Shown: positions 9,410-18,592 of the stretch, in pieces
Layout: every line of letters starts with the position of its first letter
How positions within the stretch are numbered: position 1 is the first letter of the stretch
Source: JALZAI01 sp038212215
Lineage (GTDB): Bacteria; Actinomycetota; Actinomycetes; Mycobacteriales; Jatrophihabitantaceae
Direction of reading: 5' to 3'
Assembly (NCBI GenBank): GCA_038212215.1
Contig: JBBQUT010000008.1
Location: 62,001 to 126,000 of the forward strand
Length of the DNA stretch: 64,000 nucleotides
Position numbers and translations under genes: made by a program
The notes under the pieces: model-generated
The model's database searches: none
Seen by the model: the letters and a program-made list of their open reading frames with translations, nothing else
Told to the model about the DNA's origin: nothing

Positions 9410-11751
9410 GCGGAGCGCGCCTGCCGGTGGCGCGAGCGCTCATCCCGCTGTGCATCGTCGCGAGCGTGCTGGCGGCCGCACCGTGGTTGCGCACCTTCCC
9501 CGTCGACGTCGGTGCCGCCCCGCTCGTCGGCGCCGCAGTGCTCAGCGTGCTGGTGCCGGCGCTGTCCGTTCGGCTGAGCGCCAGCCTGTGGCTCGGGGCG
9601 CTCGTCGACGTCGGCGCGTTCGTCGTGTTCACGCTCGTCGTCGTGCTGCACGATCCGATCGGGTTCGCGGCCTTGGCGGACGGGCTGTACCACGGCCCCT
9701 CCCAGATTCTGAGCTTCGCGCTGCCCCTGGTCAGCCCGCGATCGCTCCTCGTCGCGCCGGTGGCGCTCAGCTGGCTCGCCGGGGCGCTCGCCGGCGAATG
9801 CCTCGCTCGACGGTGGACGTCCGCACTGCCCTACGGCGCGGTACTCGTAGCGTTCGGCTTGGCCTACGCAGCCTCGCAGCGCGCGGCCGCCGGTTCCGCC
9901 CAACTGCACGAGACCCTGCTCGCTGCCGGGTTCCTAAGCGCCCTGCTAGTGCTGCGAACCAGCCAGGCGTGGTTGCGCCAGGAGTCCTCAGCGCAGTCGA
10001 GCGAGTCGGACGGCGAACTGCCGCTGCTCGGGTTGGCCGCGGGCGTCGTCGGCGCGCTGATTGTCGCGCTGGCGGCGTCGGCGATCGTCCAGAGCAGCGC
10101 ATTCCCGAAACGTGCCACGGCGCCGCAGCGGGTGCCCTCGATCGATGCCGCGCATCTGCTCGGCCCGGTGTCGTTCGTGGCGGGTCTACGTCCACGCGGC
10201 GCATCGCAGCCGAAACAGCAGGTGTTCACGGTGAGCATCGATCAAAGCGCCCCGGGCTATTTCGGGATCGCCAACCTCGACACCTACGACGGCGCGGGAT
10301 GGTCGTTCGAACGAACCTTCCGACCGTCCGGAGGCGTGCTCCCCGACGACGCCGACCTCGCACTCCGCACCGCCGGGCCTAGCGTGCGGCAGACATACCT
10401 GATCCGGCCCGGACCGCTGTCGTCGACCCCGTGGCTGCCGATGCTGTATCGCCCCCGGAAGGTCACCGGGACGCCGGTCGACATCGACCAAACCAGCGGG
10501 ATGATCGTCGCGGCGAGCGCCCTGTCCGGCGGCGGGCGATACACCGTCGAATCGGCGGTGCCCCGGCGGATATTCGCCGACCTGCGTGTCGCGCGCGCGA
10601 GCGCCGACACCGCTTCCCCTGCAGTCGACTCGCAACTACCCGCCGATCTGCATGCGACGCTCGAGCGACTCGTGCGCGAATTCGTGACGGAGAGCGGCGT
10701 GCCGAGCGCACCGGCGCTGCCGTTCCTGCAGGCCTTGCAACAGGATCTGCGCGCCAAGTACCTGCTCTCCGGCCCTGCGACAGGACCGGCGAGTTCCGTC
10801 CCTGCCGGGTCGACGAACCGACCGTCGTCGGACCGCGCGGGCGGCACCGGCTTCGCCGAGGTGCTCGCCTCGATCCTGGGCCAGCGCAGCGCGACGCCCG
10901 AGCAGTTCGCCACACTCGTCGCCCTGATCGCCCGCGAACTCGGGGTGCCCGCCCGTGTGGTCACCGGCTTTCGCGCATCGGCCACCACCGGAACGGGGAA
11001 CCTGCCCGCCGGCCGTTACTCGATGGACACGTCCGAGGCGTGGACGTGGGCGGAGGTGCCCGTCGTCGGGCAGGGTTGGGTCGTGCTCGACGCCGCTCCC
11101 AGCCGGTATTCGGGAGCCCGCCAGCCCGATCCCGCGACGGCGTCCCCGCCGAGCAAGCCCACCGTGCCGAGCCAGAACGCGCTGGTCACCGGTTCCGGCG
11201 GTGGGCACGCTGTCGCTCGCCGGTCTGCGGTGCCGAGGTCCGGCTCCACATCCGGGCGCGGGCTGCTCTTTGCGTTGCTCGCTGCGGCCGGTGCGCTCGC
11301 TCTTTCGATGCTTTTGGTATTTGGCTCGCGCAAGCGGGTGCGGGCAGCACGCCGGCGTCGCGGAAGGGATCCGCGCACCCAATTGCTCGGCGCGTGGCAG
11401 GAGAGCATCGACATGCTCAGCGAGGCCGGCCTGCCCGAGCTGTCTACCTCGACGAGCGCGGAAATCGCCGCGCAGACCCAGGCACAATTCGGGCCAACAC
11501 CCGGACAGCAGACCGCGGAACTCGGTCGACGCGCGAACGCAGTCGCATACGACACACGTGCTGAGGTCGGTCCTGAGGACGTTGAACAGGCGTGGGCGGC
11601 GCACTACGTGTTGCGTCGTTCGGTCCGACTCGAGCTTGGCTGGCGAGGACGAATGTCAGCGGCCCTGCGCTATCACCGCGAGCCTGCGGGCCGAGGGTCC
11701 GAGCGCGGGCGGCGCTTGGTGGGCCGGCGGGCTGCGGGCCGACGCCGGTGA
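9406..11751 (+). CDS. Transglutaminase-like membrane protein (TgpA/DUF3488 type) with altered triad
   Basis: 781 residues: about six membrane segments (10-230), an extracellular region with a transglutaminase-like domain (about 415-575), one more membrane segment (about 632-655) and a cytoplasmic tail with a DUF4129-like look. The family uses a Cys-His-Asp triad. Here the position of the Cys (normally C-E-Q/Y-F-A) is P498, followed by EQFA; the His of the usual HAW motif is replaced in the run EAWTWAEV (544-551); the Asp is kept (D562, in VVLDAAP). So cysteine-protease or transglutaminase activity is unlikely and a binding or structural role is more probable. It is the last gene of the FnIII-moxR-DUF58 operon. 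Confidence 0.85.
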   Translation: MSGARLPVARALIPLCIVASVLAAAPWLRTFPVDVGAAPLVGAAVLSVLVPALSVRLSASLWLGALVDVGAFVVFTLVVVLHDPIGFAALADGLYHGPSQILSFALPLVSPRSLLVAPVALSWLAGALAGECLARRWTSALPYGAVLVAFGLAYAASQRAAAGSAQLHETLLAAGFLSALLVLRTSQAWLRQESSAQSSESDGELPLLGLAAGVVGALIVALAASAIVQSSAFPKRATAPQRVPSIDAAHLLGPVSFVAGLRPRGASQPKQQVFTVSIDQSAPGYFGIANLDTYDGAGWSFERTFRPSGGVLPDDADLALRTAGPSVRQTYLIRPGPLSSTPWLPMLYRPRKVTGTPVDIDQTSGMIVAASALSGGGRYTVESAVPRRIFADLRVARASADTASPAVDSQLPADLHATLERLVREFVTESGVPSAPALPFLQALQQDLRAKYLLSGPATGPASSVPAGSTNRPSSDRAGGTGFAEVLASILGQRSATPEQFATLVALIARELGVPARVVTGFRASATTGTGNLPAGRYSMDTSEAWTWAEVPVVGQGWVVLDAAPSRYSGARQPDPATASPPSKPTVPSQNALVTGSGGGHAVARRSAVPRSGSTSGRGLLFALLAAAGALALSMLLVFGSRKRVRAARRRRGRDPRTQLLGAWQESIDMLSEAGLPELSTSTSAEIAAQTQAQFGPTPGQQTAELGRRANAVAYDTRAEVGPEDVEQAWAAHYVLRRSVRLELGWRGRMSAALRYHREPAGRGSERGRRLVGRRAAGRRR

Positions 11752-11926
11752 GCTGCGGACGGTTCGAAAGTTCCTGGCTCAGCTGGGTTGGTGGTCGCCG
11801 GCGGTCAGCGGTCGGCGCAGCCTGCCCCCCCCGTCGCCGCAAGGCCTCGGCGAGTGATGATCATATAAGGCGCTATTGCTAAGTATTGTGCTGCTTTACA
11901 TAGGCGTACCTGATAGAATCGAACAC

Positions 11927-12598
11927 ATGGATATAGAAGCGGCGGGTAGCGCGCGGGTCGACGGTGCCGCTGCGTTCGCTGCAGCGGCGGACCTCGACGC
12001 GGTGCTGTCCGCCACCGTGTTGGGGGCGTTGGACCCGGCATTGTTGTCGCAGGACGGTCGCATCGATGCGCTGCTTGCGATGCAACGGCTCATGTGCTGG
12101 GCCGAGGCGCACCAGCAACTGCTGGTCGCAGCGGTCGCCGCCGACATCCCCGCACCGCGCGGCAGCGCCGACAAGAACTACCGCTGCGAAGAGGTCGCCT
12201 GCGCGCTGCGCTGGTCGTTCAGCACGCTGCGACCTCGACCACATCCGGGCCTGGAACCACGGCGGCCCCACCAGCGCCACGAACCTGCACGCCCTGTGCC
12301 CCGGCACCACAAGCTGAAACACGAAACCGGCTGGCACGTCACCCGCAACCCGCACACCGGCGCCACCCACTGGACCAGCCCCACCGGCCGCCACTACAGC
12401 AAACCCGCCCACACCCTCCCCATCGACTACACCCTCAACCCCAACAACCTCAACACAGACACCCTCCACGACACGGACCTCCAAACGATCGATCCCGACG
12501 CCACCACACTCGCCCCCGACAGCCAGACCAGCAGCACCGAACCCGACAGCACCGAACCGCGGCGCAGCGAACCCGATGACGAGCCGCCACCGTTCTGA
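11927..12598 (+). pseudogene. Decayed DUF222/HNH endonuclease gene (13E12-like)
   Basis: The first 95 codons match the N-terminal half of DUF222 proteins. Near 12230 the sequence jumps to an HNH nuclease core read in another frame (CDLDHIRAWNHGG, then NLHALCP), which points to an internal deletion. Near 12298 a missing base returns the tail (HKLKHETGWHVT and a Pro/Thr-rich end) to the first frame, so an unbroken 224-codon frame remains by chance. The HNH part is not translated in frame, hence pseudogene. Just upstream lies an AT-rich stretch with TAGAAT (11914-11919), a possible -10 box 7 nt before the ATG. These genes occur in many copies in actinobacteria. Confidence 0.75.
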
Positions 12599-12748
12599 GA
12601 CACCGGCGCTACCGGGCAGGCACTTTCTGCGTCTCGCACCCGACAGCGGTTCAACTACTCGCTGATGTCGAAAGCGCGTTTCGAACAGCGTCGCTGGCGG
12701 CACCAACCGTGCATCGGAACCAGGGGCAGTCCGTCGACGCCACCATGC

Positions 12749-12798
12749 GGTCCGCCGCTGACGGAGCGGGGTCGTCGGCGATCAGCGGGCGGCGGACC
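12749..12798 (-). terminator. Inverted repeat at 3' end of kinase gene, possible terminator
   Basis: GGTCCGCCGCTGA (12749-12761) pairs with TCAGCGG...CGGACC (12782-12798) apart from a 4-base bulge. The right arm includes the kinase stop codon. No T-run follows, so use as a terminator is only a guess. Confidence 0.3.
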
Positions 12799-14596
12799 GT
12801 AGCCGATACGCTTCGAGCAGTGCGTGCAGGCGCCGGAGTTCGTCACCCGAACGCTTGGTCGCGCGAAGTTCAATCGCCCCCGTTGGCGTGAGGGCGACGA
12901 GCACGCCATGCGACTGCGGCGAGTTGTCTCCGCTCGGAAAATGTTGCTGAAAACCGCTGATCTGTGTCCACGCCAGGTACTCGGTGCGCAGCGTACGGCG
13001 CATCGTGAGCCGATCCTCGTCCACGGTGAGCCGGTATGTGCCCGAACGCACCGTCAGTCGCGGACGCAACGTGGACGGGTCGACTGCGGGCTCGGTCAGC
13101 GCATCAGGCTGCACGGGAAAGGTTCGGGCTGTCCAGACGGGCACCGCACCTCCGCGGGGCAGCGTCGGTTGCTCAGGAACCGCACGCGCCAGCGGCGGCG
13201 CAGGAAACGCCGGCTGGCGGTCAAGATGCTCTGACGATGCTCGCGCAACGAACGGCTCGCGCAGAATGCCACCTTCCCCGACCGGAGCCCACCAGGACGG
13301 CGACATCCCTGACGACGTCCCCGTGCCAACCGCCCCGCCCTCGCGCTCGCTCCGCGGGGCGGGAACAGGTTCCGGGTCGGGCACGATCTCGGGCTCCTGC
13401 TCCGGCTCCGGCTCCGGCTCGAGAACAAGCGCCGGCTCGAGAACAGGTTCCGGCAGAGGAACGGGAATGCGTTCCGCGACCTGCGCAGGCTCCGGTTGCG
13501 GGCTGAGGGTCGGTGGGATCCAGGGCGATTTGGCTATCGGTTCGCTCCGGTTGGTTTCACCGACGTCCGCTTCACCGACGTCCGCGACGGGTGTGGCGGG
13601 GACGCGATCCGGAGCGAGCGGTGGCTGTGGATGGCGGGTCACCGGGATGGCCGCCTGTCGTCCGGAGGCCGCCACGTCAGGCATCCGACTGACCGCCGGA
13701 AACCTGTTGATGCCTGACGGCGCGTCGCGGATCAGGAATTGAGTGCGTGGCCAACCCTGCTCGATCTCGACCTGTGCCAGTCCGGCGGCGAACTCGGCGG
13801 CCGTCGGCGGTCGGGCACCCTGATCTTTCGACATCGCCCGGACGAGCTGATCGGACAGGCGCGCCGGCACGTCCACGCCGGATAGGGGGCGTACCGGGTC
13901 GCGCAGAATCCGCAGGATCACCGACGCCGGTGACTCCCCCTCATAGGCCCGGAACGCCGACCGCCCGGTAATCAGTTGATACAGCGAGGACGCCAACTCA
14001 TAGACATCGGTCGCCGCGGAGGTCCCGCCGCCTTCGAGTAGTTCCGGCGCGGCATGCAGCGTAGTGAAATCGAACAGGCCCGCCGTGGTCTGCGTCGAGG
14101 ACTGCAACATCGCGACCCCGAAGTCGGCGAGAGCGGGTTCGCCGAATTCAGTGACCAGGATGTTTTGCGGTTTGACATCGCGGTGCAGAATCCCGCCCCG
14201 GTGCGCAGTCTCGAGCGCGCCGGCGATCTTTATGCCGATGGCGACACAGTCGGCCACTGGCAGGCCGCCATCGCGGCTCAGGCGATTCGCGACCGAGCCC
14301 GCGCAGAGCTCGAGGACGAGCACCGGGCGATCATCTGGCGTCCAGAAATTGCGGTACAACGTGACGATGTTCGGGTGCGCGCCAAGGGCGCCGAGCGCGA
14401 AAGACTCGCGTTCGAAGGACTCGACCGCGCGCGGTGCGGCGTCACGGACATTGAGCAGCTTCAGCGCGACGAGGCGCTGCGTGCCGACTTCGCGAGCACG
14501 AAACACCGTCGCCAGGCTGCCGCCACCGAGCTCGACGACGTCGGTGAACCCGGGGAACAGGTCGTGGCCCCGGGGGGCTTTGCGCCGAAGCGCCAC
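12782..14596 (-). CDS. Ser/Thr protein kinase with C-terminal PH-like domain
   Basis: 604 residues. The kinase domain (about 13-285) has the Gly loop (ELGGGSLATVF), Lys46, HRDVKPQN with D140, DFG (158-160) and the APE motif, so it should be active. A long Pro/Glu-rich linker follows (about 300-480), including a run of alternating Glu-Pro. The last 90 residues (from about 515) look like a bacterial PH-like beta domain ending in a helix. No membrane segment is visible, which sets it apart from PknB-type receptor kinases. It converges on the DUF222 relic and lies close to the FnIII/MoxR operon; a regulatory link to that operon is inference. Confidence 0.9.
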   Translation of the reverse strand: MALRRKAPRGHDLFPGFTDVVELGGGSLATVFRAREVGTQRLVALKLLNVRDAAPRAVESFERESFALGALGAHPNIVTLYRNFWTPDDRPVLVLELCAGSVANRLSRDGGLPVADCVAIGIKIAGALETAHRGGILHRDVKPQNILVTEFGEPALADFGVAMLQSSTQTTAGLFDFTTLHAAPELLEGGGTSAATDVYELASSLYQLITGRSAFRAYEGESPASVILRILRDPVRPLSGVDVPARLSDQLVRAMSKDQGARPPTAAEFAAGLAQVEIEQGWPRTQFLIRDAPSGINRFPAVSRMPDVAASGRQAAIPVTRHPQPPLAPDRVPATPVADVGEADVGETNRSEPIAKSPWIPPTLSPQPEPAQVAERIPVPLPEPVLEPALVLEPEPEPEQEPEIVPDPEPVPAPRSEREGGAVGTGTSSGMSPSWWAPVGEGGILREPFVARASSEHLDRQPAFPAPPLARAVPEQPTLPRGGAVPVWTARTFPVQPDALTEPAVDPSTLRPRLTVRSGTYRLTVDEDRLTMRRTLRTEYLAWTQISGFQQHFPSGDNSPQSHGVLVALTPTGAIELRATKRSGDELRRLHALLEAYRLRSAAR

Positions 14597-14691
14597 GTCC
14601 TACCTCCAGAAGTATCGGCTCGTCGATAGCCGACGTCGTCGCGTCGTGCACCCGTCGAGGGTAACCCGCACACACCAGCGCGATGGCTGGC

Positions 14692-15106
14692 TCAGTCGAG
14701 CAAGCTGCGCGCGATGCGGTGCAACGCGGCAAGATCGGCGTCGCCGAGATTGCGAACCTGCTTCGGTGCCGAGGCGAGAATTCGCTCGGCACGCTGTGCG
14801 GCGCGGCGTCCTGACGCAGTCAACGCCACCAGTTTCGCGCGCCGGTCGCCGGGATGGTGGGTGCGCACGACCAGGCCCGGTTCTCCAAGTCGTTTACGGA
14901 GATCGTGGTGTACGCCGGGTCGGTCATCAGCGCTGCCGCCAAACCCGCATCGTGATCGGCGCGGGCATGAGGCAGCGCAATGCCTTCACCCGGATGAAAC
15001 TCATCTGCAGCGCCTCGCACGCCTCACCGCGCCGGTCGTTGCGTTCCAGAACGACCGCGCGCGGCGCCTGCCACGTCTCGCGCTCAAGAGCCGGTCGCGA
15101 TGTCAT
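14692..15106 (-). pseudogene. MarR-family regulator, broken by two frameshifts
   Basis: Three segments in different frames join into one MarR-like protein: an N-terminal helix part (MTSRPALERETWQAP..., with EALQMSFIRVKALR), the winged-helix core LAAALMTDPAYTTISVNDLE, and a C-terminal part (GLVVRTHHPGDRRAKLVALT...) that ends at the TGA at 14692-14694. One-base shifts lie near 14940 and 14880. It starts 5 nt after the stop of the MFS relic, so the pair was once an efflux operon with its own regulator. Two separate indels make simple sequencing error less likely but do not exclude it. Confidence 0.7.
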
Positions 15107-15110
15107 GTGT

Positions 15111-16209
15111 TCACCCCCACAAGCACATCGTCGTCAGGAAACAGCCGCGCTGTCTCGTCTGCCGTCCGGAGGGCCCAGGGGTGGACGTCACCAGACCGAG
15201 CACGAGAACCACAGCGCCGCAACCGGCTACCAACCACCAGGTGTACCGGCTGGCGTTGACGAATCCCGCGTGGATGCTGACGCCTGCGAGGCCGGAATTA
15301 AGGACCGATCCCGCCACCGCCACGCCGAGGTGGCGCCGACCTGACGGCTGGTGGACGAGATGGCGGCGGCCACACCTGCCTGCGAGCGCGCCATCCCGGA
15401 CACGGCACTGTCGGTGATGGGCACGTTCACCATGCCGAAACCAATCGCGAACACAGAGTAGCTCGCCAGCAGCCAGAGCAAGGACGTGTCGGCACGCAGC
15501 CCAACGAGCATGGCGCCGGCTACGAGGATGGCGGCACCCGCGATGACCGTCGGTATGCGCGGTCCACGCACTCCTACGATCCGTCCCGATACCGGCGCGA
15601 GCAGCAACGCTCCGATCGCAAGGGGCACCGTGCAAATCCCGGCCCGCAGCGGCGAGTAGTCCCGCACACCTTGCAGGTACAGCGTGTTGAGGAACAGGAA
15701 GCCCGCGTACCCGCCGAATGCGAAGACAGCCGTGAGTGTCGCGCCGGAGAACGGGACGCTGCGGAAGAAGCGTAGGTCGATCAACGGATCGCGGCGGCGT
15801 CGTTCGTAGCCGATAAGCGAAGCCGCGGCTGAGGCAGCGGTGGCCAGCAGCAGGACGGTGGAAACCTACGTCCAACCGCGACGGGCGCCTCGATGATCGC
15901 GTACGTCAGGGTAGCCAGGGTGGTCACGACGAGAAGCTGACCCACGACGTCGGGACGCCGGGAACGCGTTGGAAGGTGCGCCCGCCGGCCAACCCTGTCG
16001 GTGGTGGACCCCGACAGGATCAGCAAACTCGCCAGGACCAGCGTGTACGCGTCGATCGTCCACTGCAGATCGGACAGCGACGCGTGCAGGTCGAGGCGAA
16101 TTGCGTTCACCGCCACGTTCACGATCGTGTTGTCCATGCCGACGATCAGCAGGCTCAGGCAGCAGATCGCGAGGATAAACAGGCGACGCCGGCGGGAGAT
16201 GTCAGGCAC
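15111..16209 (-). pseudogene. MFS drug-efflux transporter (DHA2/EmrB type), deleted and frameshifted
   Basis: The N-terminus (GTG at 16209) encodes a first membrane helix, DNTIVNVAVNAI, and a DHA2-like motif up to STTDRVGRR. The next 100 or more residues of the family are absent: the sequence runs straight into a later region (VVGQLLVVTTLATLTYAIIEAP). Frame changes follow near 15870, and near 15340 after RQVGAT, where the true continuation LGVAVAGSVLNSG lies in another frame. The C-terminal half is still recognisable by PLIDLRFFRSVPFSG. With both a deletion and several indels this is a real relic rather than an assembly fault. Confidence 0.8.
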
Positions 16210-16220
16210 GCATCTTCCAC

Positions 16221-16249
16221 TTTCTAAGCTAATCGAATTCGTTGCACAA
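16221..16249 (-). promoter_or_regulatory. Probable promoter of the broken MFS-MarR operon
   Basis: On the minus strand TTGTGC (16249-16244) and TAGAAA (16226-16221) are 17 nt apart, in a locally AT-rich stretch. The spacer contains the palindrome CGAATTCG (16234-16241), a plausible MarR operator. The expected transcript start is only a few bases from the GTG at 16209. Confidence 0.4.
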
Positions 16250-16404
16250 CCACAAGAATCGGACTCGTACGACGTTATGATGGACGTGACGGGCAGTCCT
16301 GAAGACCGCGCGGGCCTCGCCGGTTCAGGCGGTATCCAAGCGCCGGCGGCACGCCAGCGGTGCCGGGGCGTTCGCTCCACGTCGTCACCGGGCATGATCG
16401 GGGC

Positions 16405-18588
16405 GTGGCCCAAACCAGTAGTGCGAGCGCGCCGCACGACGACCTCGACCGCCGCGTGCGTACCAGCCTGGCGGAATTGTCCACCGACGGCCCTCGGCCG
16501 GATCCGCGTCTACTGATGCTCTTCGACGCGATGGCCGGCAGCCGGCTGCTCGACATCCAGGCACGGCGGATGCGCGAGAAGGGCGAGGGCTACTACACCA
16601 TCGGCTCCGCCGGGCACGAGTCGAACGCGCTGATCGCCGATGCGCTGCGGCCGAGCGATCCAGCGCTGCTGCACTACCGCTCCGGCGGGTTCTTCCTGGC
16701 CCGCTCGTTGCAGGCCGGTCGATCGCTGGAAAGTGCCCTGCGGGCAGTCCTGCTGGGCTGTGTCGGGGCGCTCGCCGATCCTGCGTCCGGTGGACGACAC
16801 AAGGTGTGGGGCGACGCGGGCCTCGCCGTCATCCCGCAGACCTCGACGATCGCCTCGCACCTGCCGCGCGCCGTGGGTGTCGCCTTCGCCATCGGACGAG
16901 CCCGCAAGCTGCGGCTGACGACCCGCTGGCCGGCTGACGCCGTCACCGTCTGCAGCTTCGGTGACGCGAGCCTCAACCACTCCACCGCGGCCGGTGCGCT
17001 CAACACCGCTGGCTACTGCGTGGCGCAGGGGCTGCCGCTGCCGCTCGTGCTGGTGTGTGAGGACAACGGGCTGGGCATCTCGGTGCCCACGCCGGCAGGT
17101 TGGATCGCCGCCGCGGCGCAGCGCCCGGGGTTCCACTATCTCGCGGCGGACGGCGCGGACCCCGACGCGGTGACCGAAGCGTCGCGCCAAGCTGTGGAAA
17201 TCGCCCGCCGCGAACAGCGTCCGGCATTGCTGCACCTGCGGACCGTTCGTTTCCTCGGCCACGCCGGCACGGACGTCGAATCGGGGTATCGCTCCGCTGC
17301 GGCGATCGCCGCCGACCGCAGCCACGATCCGCTGCTCGCCCTGGCCGCACAGCTCGGGTCGGCCGACCCTGCCGCGCGCTACGAGGAGATCGCCTCCCGC
17401 GTCGCCTCCATCGCCGACGGACTGGCCATGGAGGCGACATTTCGCGATGCCGCCTCCATCGCTGCGCCGCTCGCCCCGCGACGGGTCGCCGCCGAGGCCG
17501 AGGACGCGGCTCGTCGCGCGCCCTCCGACACGCGCTCGGCGGCATTCGACGGCCGCTTGCCGGAGTCTGGCGGCCCGCTCACGCTCGCGCAGAGCATCAA
17601 CGCCGCGCTCACCGACGCGCTGGCGGGCCGTCCGGAGATGCTCGTGTTCGGTGAGGACGTCGGACGCAAGGGCGGCGTATACGGGCTGACCCGCGGGCTG
17701 CGGCAGCGATTCGGTGCGCCCAGGGTATTCGACACCCTCCTCGACGAGCAGTCCGTCCTCGGTCTCGGGCTCGGTCTCGGGGTGAGCGGGTTGCTGCCGG
17801 TCCCCGAGATCCAGTACCTCGCCTACCTGCACAACGCCGAGGACCAGTTGCGCGGCGAGGCGGCCAGCCTGCGCTTCTTTTCCGGCGGGACGTTCACGAA
17901 CCCGATGGTCGTGCGGATTGCCGGGCTGGGCTATCAGAAGGGCTTCGGCGGGCACTTCCACAATGACGACGCCGTCGCGGTGCTGCGCGACATCCCCGGG
18001 TTGGTCGTCGCCGTGCCGGCACGCCCCGAGGACGCCGGGCCGATGCTGCGCGCCTGCCTCGCGGCGGCCACGGTATCCGGGCAGGTGAGTTTGTACCTCG
18101 AGCCGATCGCGCTCTACCACGAGCGAGACCTGCACGAACCCGGCGACCGGGGATGGCTCGGCGCCTACGAGCCGGACACGGTCGCGCCGATCGGCACGGG
18201 GCGGGTGCACGGCGACGGACGTGACCTGACCATCGTCACCTTCGCAAACGGCGTGCGGATGTCACTGCGCGTCGCCCGCCGCCTCGCTGCGCATGGTGTG
18301 GCGGCGCGGGTGCTCGACCTGCGCTGGATCATGCCGTTGCCCGTGGACGATCTGCTGCGCGAGGCGGCAGCGACCGGCAAGGTGCTGATCGCCGACGAGA
18401 CGCGGCGCAGCGGCGGGGTCGGTGAGGGGGTCGTCACCGCACTGGTCGAGAACGGCTTCGCCGGCCGGATCGCCCGAGTGGCCAGCCATGACAGCTTCAT
18501 CCCGCTCGGCGATGCGGCGAACCTCGTACTGCTGGACGAGGACACCATCGAGCAGGCCGCCCTCGCCCTGCTCGGCGAGGCCGGGTAG
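16405..18588 (+). CDS. Thiamine-diphosphate alpha-keto acid dehydrogenase E1, fused alpha and beta subunits
   Basis: About 727 residues joining an E1-alpha part (about 1-375) to an E1-beta part (about 395-727). It should decarboxylate a 2-oxo acid (pyruvate or branched-chain) with thiamine diphosphate and pass the acyl group to a lipoyl E2. The thiamine-binding stretch runs from FGDASLN to CEDNG; the beta part starts at LTLAQSINAAL and carries FGEDVGRKGGVYG and the C-terminal transketolase region. I placed the start at the GTG at 16405 (VAQTSSAS) because upstream codons look non-coding; 16360 is the alternative. No E2 or E3 gene is near, so the partner must be elsewhere and substrate choice is open. 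Confidence 0.85.
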   Translation: MAQTSSASAPHDDLDRRVRTSLAELSTDGPRPDPRLLMLFDAMAGSRLLDIQARRMREKGEGYYTIGSAGHESNALIADALRPSDPALLHYRSGGFFLARSLQAGRSLESALRAVLLGCVGALADPASGGRHKVWGDAGLAVIPQTSTIASHLPRAVGVAFAIGRARKLRLTTRWPADAVTVCSFGDASLNHSTAAGALNTAGYCVAQGLPLPLVLVCEDNGLGISVPTPAGWIAAAAQRPGFHYLAADGADPDAVTEASRQAVEIARREQRPALLHLRTVRFLGHAGTDVESGYRSAAAIAADRSHDPLLALAAQLGSADPAARYEEIASRVASIADGLAMEATFRDAASIAAPLAPRRVAAEAEDAARRAPSDTRSAAFDGRLPESGGPLTLAQSINAALTDALAGRPEMLVFGEDVGRKGGVYGLTRGLRQRFGAPRVFDTLLDEQSVLGLGLGLGVSGLLPVPEIQYLAYLHNAEDQLRGEAASLRFFSGGTFTNPMVVRIAGLGYQKGFGGHFHNDDAVAVLRDIPGLVVAVPARPEDAGPMLRACLAAATVSGQVSLYLEPIALYHERDLHEPGDRGWLGAYEPDTVAPIGTGRVHGDGRDLTIVTFANGVRMSLRVARRLAAHGVAARVLDLRWIMPLPVDDLLREAAATGKVLIADETRRSGGVGEGVVTALVENGFAGRIARVASHDSFIPLGDAANLVLLDEDTIEQAALALLGEAG

Positions 18589-18592
18589 ATCG

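Noticed and set aside
16510..18210. 566-codon minus-strand frame opposite the E1 gene
   Set aside because: Shadow of a well-recognised enzyme; no motifs.
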